From NCBI GenBank assembly GCA_034440595.1, contig JAWXCH010000238.1, positions 1 to 11,567 on the forward strand: a stretch of DNA of 11,567 nucleotides. Direction: 5' to 3'. Origin of the DNA: JAWXCH01 sp034440595 (lineage in GTDB: Bacteria > Planctomycetota > Planctomycetia > Pirellulales > JALHPA01). The notes beneath the pieces are model-generated. The model had not been told where the DNA came from, made no database searches, and saw only the letters and a list, made by a program, of their open reading frames with translations. Positions 7,137 through 11,567 of this stretch are shown in pieces. Within the stretch, counting starts at the first letter, position 1. Each line of letters begins with the position of its first letter. The translations under genes and the position numbers were made by a program.

Positions 7137-7167
7137 AGGGCTGCAATCGAAGACAGCTATCTCTTCA

Positions 7168-7206
7168 CCTCTACCGCTTGCGGGAGAGGTCGCGGTATCA
7201 GCCGCG
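7168..7206. repeat. Double hairpin intergenic repeat
   Basis: Two adjacent dyads: CCTCT-a-CCGC (7168-7177) with GCGG-g-AGAGG (7180-7189), one mismatch, and CGCGG (7191-7195) with CCGCG (7202-7206). The composition (a GGGAGAGG arm, then GGGTGAGGG just after) resembles an intergenic element I know from many planctomycete and proteobacterial genomes; this recognition is from memory. Confidence 0.45.
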
Positions 7207-7262
7207 GGTGAGGGCGCGTAAAAGCAAAGTGCCGCGCCACGCGTTGTCCTGCTGAGTTGCTC

Positions 7263-7294
7263 CGCACAGTCGCCTTTCGCTCCGCGAAAGAGTG
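7263..7294 (+). repeat. Miniature hairpin repeat family 1, copy 2
   Basis: Identical over 32 bp to 7025-7056, same orientation, 206 bp of other sequence between the two. The hairpin core is 7274-7290 (CTTTCGC, TCC, GCGAAAG). Confidence 0.85.
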
Positions 7295-7343
7295 TCCGTG
7301 ATTTGTTCGTCGTTCCTGTAATGTTCGACGCGCAGTACGATTG

Positions 7344-7389
7344 CTCTTTCACGGAGTGAAAGGCAACAGAGAGTGAAAGGCAACTGTGC
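7344..7389 (-). repeat. Miniature hairpin repeat family 1, inverted partly duplicated copy
   Basis: On the minus strand this begins one base after the MscL stop codon with GCACAGTTGCCTTTCACTC, then repeats TGCCTTTCACTC and completes the hairpin CTTTCAC-GGA-GTGAAAG (7346-7362 as read on plus). Relative to copies 1 and 2 the stem differs by one base pair changed on both sides, so pairing is kept. Confidence 0.8.
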
Positions 7390-7800
7390 TTACTGCCGCG
7401 CTTTGAGCAAATCGCGAATCTCGGTGAGCAGTTTTTCTTCCGTCGTCGGGGCAGGCGGGGCGGCCGGTTTCTCCGCTTCTTTGCGGCGAACGGAGTTGAT
7501 CCCCTTGATCAGCATGAAGACTGCAAAGGCGACAATCAGAAAGCCAATCACGGTGTTAAGAAACGCCCCGAAGCGAATCGCCACTTCGCTCACTCCCGCC
7601 GCCTCGTTGGCCTTTTGGAGAGTAATTTTTAAATTCGAGAAATCCACCTTGCCTAGCACCATCCCGATCGGGGGCATGATGATGTCGTCGACGAGCGATT
7701 TGACAATCGGGTTGAAGGCTGTGCCGATGATCACGGCGACTGCCAGATCGATCACATTGCCACGTGTGGCAAACTCTTTGAACTCTTTGATTAGGCTCAT
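7390..7800 (-). CDS. mscL: Large-conductance mechanosensitive channel MscL
   Basis: A membrane channel, in known structures a homopentamer, that opens under membrane tension and releases solutes during osmotic downshock. The 136-residue length is normal. The N-terminal amphipathic helix MSLIKEFKEFATRGNVIDLA leads into TM1 (about 15-40, AVAVIIGTAFNPIVKSLVDD), which carries the pore-lining small residues and is followed by the signature PPIG (43-46); a periplasmic loop follows, then TM2 (about 78-100, GAFLNTVIGFLIVAFAVFML) and a basic stretch (VRRKE). A Pro/Ala linker (AEKPAAPPAPTTEEK) joins the C-terminal helix EEKLLTEIRDLLKAR, which bundles in the pentamer. GGAG lies 8 nt before the ATG, fixing the start. 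It follows parA by 99 bp on the same strand and may be partly co-transcribed with it. A miniature hairpin repeat abuts its TAA. Confidence 0.97.
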   Translation of the reverse strand: MSLIKEFKEFATRGNVIDLAVAVIIGTAFNPIVKSLVDDIIMPPIGMVLGKVDFSNLKITLQKANEAAGVSEVAIRFGAFLNTVIGFLIVAFAVFMLIKGINSVRRKEAEKPAAPPAPTTEEKLLTEIRDLLKARQ

Positions 7801-7881
7801 CGATCAGGCTCCATAGGTTGGGAAGATTGTGGCCACCACTGCTATGCCACAAGGTATCACTTTGCTGGTGCCGCTGTCGAC

Positions 7882-7895
7882 GTTTGGAGCCAAAC
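7882..7895 (-). repeat. Small hairpin just after the parA stop codon
   Basis: GTTTGG and CCAAAC pair around two bases (minus-strand reading GTTTGGCTCCAAAC), 4 nt after the parA TAA. It has the GGCTCC centre seen in other hairpins here and no T-run. It may be a weak terminator or mRNA 3' structure between parA and mscL. Confidence 0.4.
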
Positions 7896-7899
7896 AAAT

Positions 7900-8754
7900 T
7901 TACGATCGCGGAGAGACCAGTCGCGTAGCCCGTGTGGGCTTGGCCTCAGCCGGTGCAAAACCGAGCACCTCTTCGGCCAGTTGCTGATAGTCCATCGCGC
8001 CGTTGCTGTCCGAAGAATATTGAAAGATGGACTGGCCAAAGCTGGGGGCCTCGGCCAGGCGAATGTTGCGGCGGATTCGCGTTTGAAACGTCCGCGCCGC
8101 CGACCAGGCCGGGTGTGGATTATTCTGGCCTTGAAAAAACTGCTCCACATCGTGCCCGACTTCGGCTGCCAGGCGTGTGCCCGATTCATAGAGGCAGAAG
8201 ACCACTCCGCTGAGCTTCAGCCGCTCGTTGAGGCGTTTGGCAACCAGCTCAATCGTTTGCAGCAGTTTGCTCAGGCCATGCAGTGCCAAAAAGTGCGGCT
8301 GCAACGGCAAGAAGACTTCATCCACGGCGGCCAGGGCGTTGAGCGTGAGAATCCCAAGTGACGGCGGACAATCAATCAGCAGGTAGTCGAACTCTTGTGC
8401 AGCGGGTGCAGCAGCATCCTCAGCCATTTTGTCGCGCAGGATGATTTCTCGCCCGACGACACCGACCAGTTCAACTTCGGCGGCTGACAGATCAATGTGC
8501 GATCCGACAACCCAAAGATTTTCGGCGACCTGCGTGCGTGCTTCGGCCAGCGGGGTGTCGCCGGTCAGCACGTCGTACATCGAAAGCTGTGCTTCACCGG
8601 GAGTCAAGCCAAGGTGCAGCGTGGCGTGTGCCTGCGGATCAAGGTCGATCAGACAGACACGTTGCCCGGTGGCGGCGAGTGCCGCGCTGAGGTTGACCGC
8701 GGTGGTGGTTTTTCCCACGCCACCTTTTTGATTCAGTATCGCAATCGAACGCAT
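7900..8754 (-). CDS. ParA-family partitioning ATPase
   Basis: A 284-residue cytoplasmic ATPase of the ParA/MinD superfamily; family members form ATP-dependent dimers on DNA and position chromosomes, plasmids or protein complexes. The deviant Walker A motif is QKGGVGKTT (9-17) with Lys10 and Lys15, switch I-like LIDLDPQAHAT (35-45), Walker B LLIDCPPSLG (125-134), and the ParA C-terminal signature RRNIRLAEAPSFGQSI (228-243). I chose the ATG at 8754 because GGAG (8763-8766) lies 8 nt upstream and the first beta strand (RSIAILNQKGG) starts at once; the frame stays open to 9135, but that stretch runs through intergenic repeats. No parB, parS or plasmid gene is visible, so it may be an orphan ParA that positions something other than the chromosome. 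A TATAAT at 8830-8835 and a leader hairpin precede it. Confidence 0.93.
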   Translation of the reverse strand: MRSIAILNQKGGVGKTTTAVNLSAALAATGQRVCLIDLDPQAHATLHLGLTPGEAQLSMYDVLTGDTPLAEARTQVAENLWVVGSHIDLSAAEVELVGVVGREIILRDKMAEDAAAPAAQEFDYLLIDCPPSLGILTLNALAAVDEVFLPLQPHFLALHGLSKLLQTIELVAKRLNERLKLSGVVFCLYESGTRLAAEVGHDVEQFFQGQNNPHPAWSAARTFQTRIRRNIRLAEAPSFGQSIFQYSSDSNGAMDYQQLAEEVLGFAPAEAKPTRATRLVSPRS

Positions 8755-8784
8755 GGCCGAAACTCCATTTTCAGCAATTGACGA

Positions 8785-8800
8785 GCCAGTCAGAACTGGC
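8785..8800 (-). promoter_or_regulatory. Hairpin in the parA leader
   Basis: GCCAGT (8785-8790) and ACTGGC (8795-8800) pair perfectly around CAGA, between the candidate -10 box and the Shine-Dalgarno site. The following GCACACAA resembles the flank of the family 2 repeat, so it may be a decayed copy; it could also serve as an operator or leader structure. Confidence 0.4.
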
Positions 8801-8829
8801 GCACACAAACAGCGCAGTTCCGCGCAGCG

Positions 8830-8835
8830 ATTATA
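8830..8835 (-). promoter_or_regulatory. Candidate -10 box of parA
   Basis: TATAAT on the minus strand, 76 bp before the parA ATG; start of transcription would be near 8823. The -35 region (TAGGAC at 17 bp spacing) is weak. Confidence 0.4.
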
Positions 8836-8910
8836 GCGCACTGGGCGAAAACGTCCTAGAGCAGCAAAGCGCTGCTGGGCAAGCCAGAAATTGGGCCCGA
8901 CGATCAATGT

Positions 8911-8943
8911 TTCACCGCAGAGAACGCAGAGGATGACGCAGAG
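8911..8943 (+). repeat. CGCAGAG short-period repeat, island 1
   Basis: CGCAGAG occurs at 8916, 8925 and 8937, preceded by TTCAC. The steps are 9 and 12 bp. An inverted set with the same steps lies at 10875-10902. Similar tandem degenerate repeats are common in intergenic DNA of several phyla; function unknown. Confidence 0.7.
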
Positions 8944-8957
8944 AAGAGGCTTGCCCC

Positions 8958-9026
8958 TATCCAGTTCATCCTTGTTTATTGTCTTTCTCAGTTGAATTGA
9001 ACATGGATGGACAGGATTCACAGGAT
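8958..9026. repeat. ACAGGAT/AACAAGGATGA repeat pair, island 1
   Basis: 8958-8978 read on the minus strand gives AACAAGGATGAACTGGATA; 9005-9026 reads GGATGGACAGGATTCACAGGAT on two adjoining blocks of about 9 bp. Related sequence recurs at 10724-10751. Both belong to the widespread CAGGAT-type intergenic repeats, here in opposite orientation. Confidence 0.55.
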
Positions 9027-9175
9027 AGAAGTTCAAAAAGAGTCTGGCGGTTCGCGGAGGTGTCGTGCCCGTGGTGCTAGCACTGCTCGGCAGGAAGCAC
9101 TGACCGGTTGAGTCTTGCGATTTCAGAAAAGTCAAGTCCGAAAAGGGTGTCTTATCTTCGATCAGCCAAGCGCCC

Positions 9176-9205
9176 TTGGTGCTGACTTGCTGCTGAGTTT
9201 ATAAT
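9176..9205 (+). promoter_or_regulatory. Candidate promoter of the DUF2617-like gene
   Basis: Consensus TATAAT (9200-9205) lies 18 bp after TTGGTG (9176-9181). Transcription would begin near 9212, leaving about 178 nt before the GTG chosen for the gene, or 61 nt before the alternative GTG at 9273. Confidence 0.5.
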
Positions 9206-9389
9206 GGACTTCAGTGCTGCTGGTTGTGGCCGACGTTGGCCGCATCAGATTGTGCTGTGTTGAGTTTGTAGAGTGCTGGGGTCACGTGTTGCCGTTGCAA
9301 TGCTGGCTGGCACGCTTGCCACCAGCCTCCCCTCGTCTGTTATTGGTAATGCAAATGACTGTAATGCAATCGTCCAAGGAACTGTCGCC

Positions 9390-9929
9390 GTGCTGAGTGT
9401 TCGACCCAAAGTTGCCGAGCTGGTCTTTCAATTGTACGGGCGAGCACTCCACCCCGAGCTGTTTGTAATTCACGCTTCGCGGACGATTTCCCGCGGAGAT
9501 TATCAGGCTACGATCAATGTCACCAGTGCCGGGCATGTCGTCACCTGGCAGTATAAAGGGATCACGCTGACCGAAGTTGCCGCCAGTGCGCAGCACCCGT
9601 TGCCGCAAAAGCGGCGGTTGATGTCTTACTTGCTCAAGGGGGACCGCACCGACCAGATCGAGACACGCGGCGGCTGCCGGTATCAGGTGCAGTTTTCGCT
9701 GGAGCCGGTTGCCCCAGAAGTTTTTTGGACCTACCAGCAGGAGTTAACACTGGAAGGTGTCCAACATGGCGTGATGCACCGCTTTGATTCCAGCGGCCGG
9801 ATGGCGCTCGGTGCGCTGTCGTACGTGCATTTTGAAATGCGGAACCGCAGCCTGCTGGTTCAGGCGTTTCATACTTTTCCAGATGATTATGCGATTGTAA
9901 AAAGCCAATCGCTATTCGAGATTCCATAG
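9390..9929 (+). CDS. DUF2617-like protein of unknown function
   Basis: I recognise the pattern of the DUF2617 family (known mainly from planctomycetes and actinobacteria): VFQLYGRALHPELF near the start, an R-x-x-x-RGDY-x-A-x-I segment, GHVVTWQYKG, then LTEV and LPQKRRL. No enzymatic motif is evident and the role is unknown. The mixed alpha/beta composition lacks membrane segments, so it is probably cytoplasmic. I chose the GTG at 9390 (179 residues) because AAGGA lies 9 nt upstream and family similarity begins at VLSVRPKVAELVF. A GTG at 9273 would give 218 residues with a pseudo-signal-like start (VAVAMLAGTLATSLPSSV); I think that part is untranslated leader, though it is the main alternative. 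The gene stands alone on the plus strand; an inverted repeat pair begins 28 bp after its stop. Confidence 0.75.
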   Translation: MLSVRPKVAELVFQLYGRALHPELFVIHASRTISRGDYQATINVTSAGHVVTWQYKGITLTEVAASAQHPLPQKRRLMSYLLKGDRTDQIETRGGCRYQVQFSLEPVAPEVFWTYQQELTLEGVQHGVMHRFDSSGRMALGALSYVHFEMRNRSLLVQAFHTFPDDYAIVKSQSLFEIP

Positions 9930-9957
9930 AATTTCTGTGACGCGTATGGCATGGTGT

Positions 9958-10034
9958 TGTGTGCCACTGGCTTTGCCGGTATCAATCGATTTAACACAAC
10001 ATTTACTCAGCACTGGCGGAGCCAGTGGCACACA
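9958..10034. repeat. Inverted pair of miniature hairpin repeat family 2
   Basis: The 20-base arms 9958-9977 and 10015-10034 are complementary except for two positions that become U-G pairs in RNA. They enclose a 37-nt loop. The right side can alternatively fold alone: CACTGGC (10011-10017), GGA, GCCAGTG (10021-10027). A half copy lies at 51-70. The pair starts 28 bp after the DUF2617-like stop. Confidence 0.75.
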
Positions 10035-10400
10035 GAGAATACTTCTCAATAATTGCCAGCCCGCTCGGCACGGTATTCGCACTAGTACAAATCGAGTTTG
10101 ACTGACAGACATTTTTGTCAATTTCCTTGCAACTCAGTCCGGCGCAAGAAACAATAACCAGTATTGTCAGGTGACCGCAATTCACAAAATAGTTTGGGAA
10201 ATCGCACAATTGGTAGCCCGGATTCGTATTTGAAACAAGATTTGCTGCTCTGGCTGCCGAAGAGAGACTGGCCGGAGAAATAAATTACAACTAAAGCGAC
10301 TTTGGCTTTAGAACGAGCTTGCCAGAACTTGGCCGGCTAGCAATAATCAGCCACCCTGAATTTGGCGCCGTGAATTTGGTGGGGTTGGCCGCAGAATAAT
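10035..10400. other. Intergenic stretch without a recognisable gene
   Basis: I see no supported CDS. A perfect hairpin CTAAAGC-GACTTTG-GCTTTAG lies at 10291-10311. TTGTCA (10164-10169) with AATAGT (10188-10193) at 18 bp is a weak promoter candidate. The minus-strand frame at 10003-10209 starts with TTG and its C-terminus is translated repeat, so it is left out. Confidence 0.5.
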
Positions 10401-10429
10401 TTGACCGCCTGCCAGTCACGGCATAAGAT
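10401..10429 (+). promoter_or_regulatory. Candidate promoter of the small RNA
   Basis: TTGACC (10401-10406, 5 of 6 to consensus) and TAAGAT (10424-10429, 4 of 6) are separated by exactly 17 bp. Transcription would start near 10436, just before the base-paired region that ends at the terminator. Confidence 0.5.
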
Positions 10430-10435
10430 CCAACA

Positions 10436-10646
10436 ACCTTACATTGAAACAAGCCTCTCTTCATGCATTCCGTCGGAGGAGCCTAACCATTTGCGTTGAC
10501 CCGGATCAATAAGAGCTAGTGCCTAGCACGGCTCGATCCGCGTTATTCTCGCAGCGTCTGCCACCGTCGCAATCGAAGAGAGGTTTGACACAACGCCGCC
10601 GCCAGGGACTTCCGAACCAGGAAGTTTCTCTGGCGGCGGTTTTTTT
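10436..10646 (+). ncRNA. Candidate structured small RNA, about 210 nt
   Basis: No coding frame fits, but the stretch folds well by eye. Bases 10450-10462 pair with 10575-10587 (13 bp, one G-U), closing a rod. Inside, short helices continue: 10467-10469 with 10571-10573, 10471-10472 with 10568-10569, and CGG-a-GG (10474-10479) with CC-a-CCG (10561-10566). An asymmetric internal loop follows, then TGCG (10492-10495) with CGCA (10550-10553), and a tip hairpin: CGGATC (10502-10507) with GATCCG (10535-10540), GAGC with GCTC, GTGC with GCAC. A promoter lies upstream and a strong terminator follows. The rod with a central bubble recalls 6S RNA, the RNA polymerase regulator, but I cannot match conserved bases, so the identity is open. 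Confidence 0.45.
10596..10646 (+). terminator. Strong intrinsic terminator
   Basis: CCGCCGCCAG (10596-10605) pairs perfectly with CTGGCGGCGG (10630-10639), with an inner ACTTCC/GGAAGT helix (10608-10613 with 10620-10625), and seven T residues follow (10640-10646). It works on the plus strand only. The nearest upstream plus-strand CDS ends 667 bp away, so it most likely ends the small RNA. Confidence 0.9.
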
Positions 10647-10723
10647 GTTTCACCGCAGCGGTCATCACGGACTTGCGGAGATGCGTTGGTCAATATCCTT
10701 TCCATGCTCGTCAGTTTTTACTG

Positions 10724-10751
10724 AACAAGGATGAGCAGGGTATGCAGGATT
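10724..10751 (+). repeat. AACAAGGATGA/CAGGAT repeat, island 2
   Basis: AACAAGGATGAGCAGGGTAT followed by GCAGGATT; related to 8958-9026. Part of the second repeat island, which fills the gap between the terminator and the DUF4159 gene. Confidence 0.55.
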
Positions 10752-10766
10752 CGGATTGCACTTCTA

Positions 10767-10846
10767 CCTTTGCCCCTCCGCGACTTTGCGTGCACTCTTC
10801 TTCTTTAGATTAGTTTCACGCAAAGGCGCAAAGACGCCAAGAAAGG
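10767..10846. repeat. CGCAAAG short-period repeat with inverted partner, island 2
   Basis: CGCAAAG begins at 10819 and 10827, with CGCCAAG at 10835: period 8 bp. Upstream, CTTTGCGTG (10784-10792) is the perfect complement of CACGCAAAG (10817-10825), 24 bp apart, and 10767-10783 carries more diverged inverted units. Confidence 0.65.
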
Positions 10847-10874
10847 TGACTGTTGTATCAGTCCAAAACGGATT

Positions 10875-10902
10875 CTCTGCGTTCTGCTCTGCGAACTCTG
10901 CG
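10875..10902 (-). repeat. CGCAGAG short-period repeat, island 2 (inverted)
   Basis: CTCTGCG at 10875, 10887 and 10896. Read on the minus strand the steps are 9 then 12 bp, as in island 1 at 8916-8943, although the spacer bases differ. Confidence 0.7.
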
Positions 10903-10967
10903 GTAAGATACTTCAGAACGAGCACGTTGAGCTGGAAATAGGCTGCTATCGCCCGGTCGAATCCAGT

Positions 10968-11567
10968 TCACTTCAGCAGTGAATAGAGCATTGCGTTGAT
11001 CGCAATTCGCTCGGCGTCGTCGCGGATGTACCCCTCGCATTCCAGCGAATCGTGTTTCTCCAGCGCACAGCTCAGGTCATATCGCGAAAAGATGACTGCG
11101 TAGCGACCACTGGCGCCGATCTTGATCCCCTCCAGTTCGGGTGGGCCGCGTTGAATCTCTGCTTCGGCGCGGTCCCCTGCGGCCCGTGCGCGCGGGATGC
11201 GTCGCGAAACAGTCGAGAGATCAAAACCGCCGAACTGCTTGGTAAACATTTCGTGATTCTTGGGGATCGGCTCAAGTTTGTTTTCGGGAAAAATCTCGGC
11301 CAGCTCGCGGCGTAGCGAATCGGTGAATCCACGGCTCGCGCAGATCGAATCGACCAGCAGCGTCCCGCCACGTTCTTCGGACAGGTAGTTGCGCAGTTGC
11401 ACGCGCTCGGCAGGGGTCAATCGAAAATTGGTCCGCCCATGCATGAAGACCAGATGATTGTCAAATAGCTTGCCGCTGATGATCTCGATCGGTTCTGGCG
11501 GAGCAACCACCTTGACTTTGGTTTCTCGTTCGATGGCGCGGAGCAGGCCGGGCAGCGCCCCCGGGGC
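10968..11567 (-). CDS. DUF4159-domain protein, 5' end outside the window
   Basis: The last 199 codons of a gene that enters from beyond the right edge; the frame is open through 11567, so the GTG at 11510 is internal, not the start. The visible part matches the DUF4159 domain, frequent at the C-terminus of planctomycete proteins: LVFMHGRTNFRLTPAERVQL (a conserved HGR-x-x-F turn), LRNYLSEERGGTLLVDSICA, then FTDSLRRELAEIFPENKLEPIPKNHEMF, with a late ...YAVIFSRYDLSCALE strand and CEGYIRDDAERIAINAMLYSLLK at the end. The domain resembles glutamine-amidotransferase-like folds but its function is unknown. In many relatives the missing N-terminal part carries repeats or a squalene-cyclase-like region; that cannot be checked here. 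The gene is followed by the second repeat island. Confidence 0.85.
   Translation of the reverse strand, partial: APGALPGLLRAIERETKVKVVAPPEPIEIISGKLFDNHLVFMHGRTNFRLTPAERVQLRNYLSEERGGTLLVDSICASRGFTDSLRRELAEIFPENKLEPIPKNHEMFTKQFGGFDLSTVSRRIPRARAAGDRAEAEIQRGPPELEGIKIGASGRYAVIFSRYDLSCALEKHDSLECEGYIRDDAERIAINAMLYSLLK

Noticed and set aside
7025..7294. Two identical 32-bp repeats considered as a minimal CRISPR array
   Set aside because: Separated by 206 bp of unrelated repeats rather than a 30-40 bp spacer, internally hairpin-forming with a third inverted variant, and no cas genes; this is a REP-like element.
7025..7389. Outward-facing repeats considered as ends of an insertion sequence or MITE
   Set aside because: No transposase frame, no target-site duplication visible, and the ends coincide with gene stop codons on both sides.
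10096..10122. TTGAC/GTCAA stem around 10096-10122 considered as a terminator
   Set aside because: Weak AT-rich stem, and no T-run follows on either strand.
10003..10209. 68-codon minus-strand frame with a lipoprotein-like hydrophobic start
   Set aside because: It begins with TTG, has no ribosome site, and its C-terminus (LCATGSASAE) is the translated family 2 repeat.
10436..10646. Identification of the small RNA as RNase P RNA, tmRNA or SRP RNA
   Set aside because: None of the conserved sequence blocks of those RNAs is present, and the length is too short for RNase P RNA and tmRNA.
10519..10734. 71-codon plus-strand frame
   Set aside because: It starts with GTG inside the small RNA hairpin and runs through a strong intrinsic terminator.

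Overview
The window looks like chromosomal DNA of a planctomycete (Planctomycetota, probably Pirellulales-like). Evidence from the sequence: a secreted protein with a C-terminal PEP-CTERM sorting tail, a DUF4159 protein, a DUF2617-like protein, genes that often lack a clear Shine-Dalgarno site, moderate GC, and intergenic DNA crowded with miniature hairpins and short-period repeats. This assignment is inference; no rRNA or marker gene is present.

Layout. 1-102: tail intergenic with half of a miniature hairpin repeat. 103-2918 (minus): two-gene operon of paired P-loop GTPases, first a GTPase with a DUF697-like hydrophobic C-terminus, then a membrane-anchored GTPase, overlapping by 4 bp (ATGA). 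A candidate promoter and a 9-bp dyad lie just upstream. 3123-3951 (minus): PEP-CTERM exported protein with an intrinsic terminator and, upstream, three GTTAG units spaced 11 bp apart plus a 20-bp near-palindrome. 4265-5479 (minus): inositol-3-phosphate synthase. 5825-7024 (plus): class I aspartate/prephenate-type aminotransferase, divergent from the synthase across a 345-bp gap holding two strong dyads. 7025-7389: a repeat array that fills the convergent gap between two stop codons. 7390-7800 (minus): MscL. 7900-8754 (minus): ParA-family ATPase with a -10 box and a leader hairpin. 8755-9389: repeat-rich gap and a TATAAT promoter. 9390-9929 (plus): DUF2617-like protein. 9930-10967: 1 kb without a protein gene, holding an inverted repeat pair, a candidate structured small RNA with promoter and terminator, and a short-period repeat island. 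10968-11567 (minus): 3' part of a DUF4159 gene running off the window.

The protein genes are mostly housekeeping or membrane functions and do not form one pathway. The paired GTPases (possibly a membrane-associated module) and MscL both point to the cell envelope, but there is no sequence link between them. The most unusual content is in the non-coding DNA: (i) a candidate ~210-nt rod-shaped RNA at about 10436-10646 with a 13-bp closing stem, a hairpin tip, a 17-bp-spaced promoter and a textbook terminator; (ii) miniature hairpins of several different arm sequences that share a GCTCCGC/GCGGAGC-type centre and sit at the 3' ends of genes, including one family placed directly against the stop codons of two convergent genes with a compensatory base-pair change; (iii) two islands of short-period repeats in which CGCAGAG units keep the same 9 then 12 bp spacing although the spacers differ.
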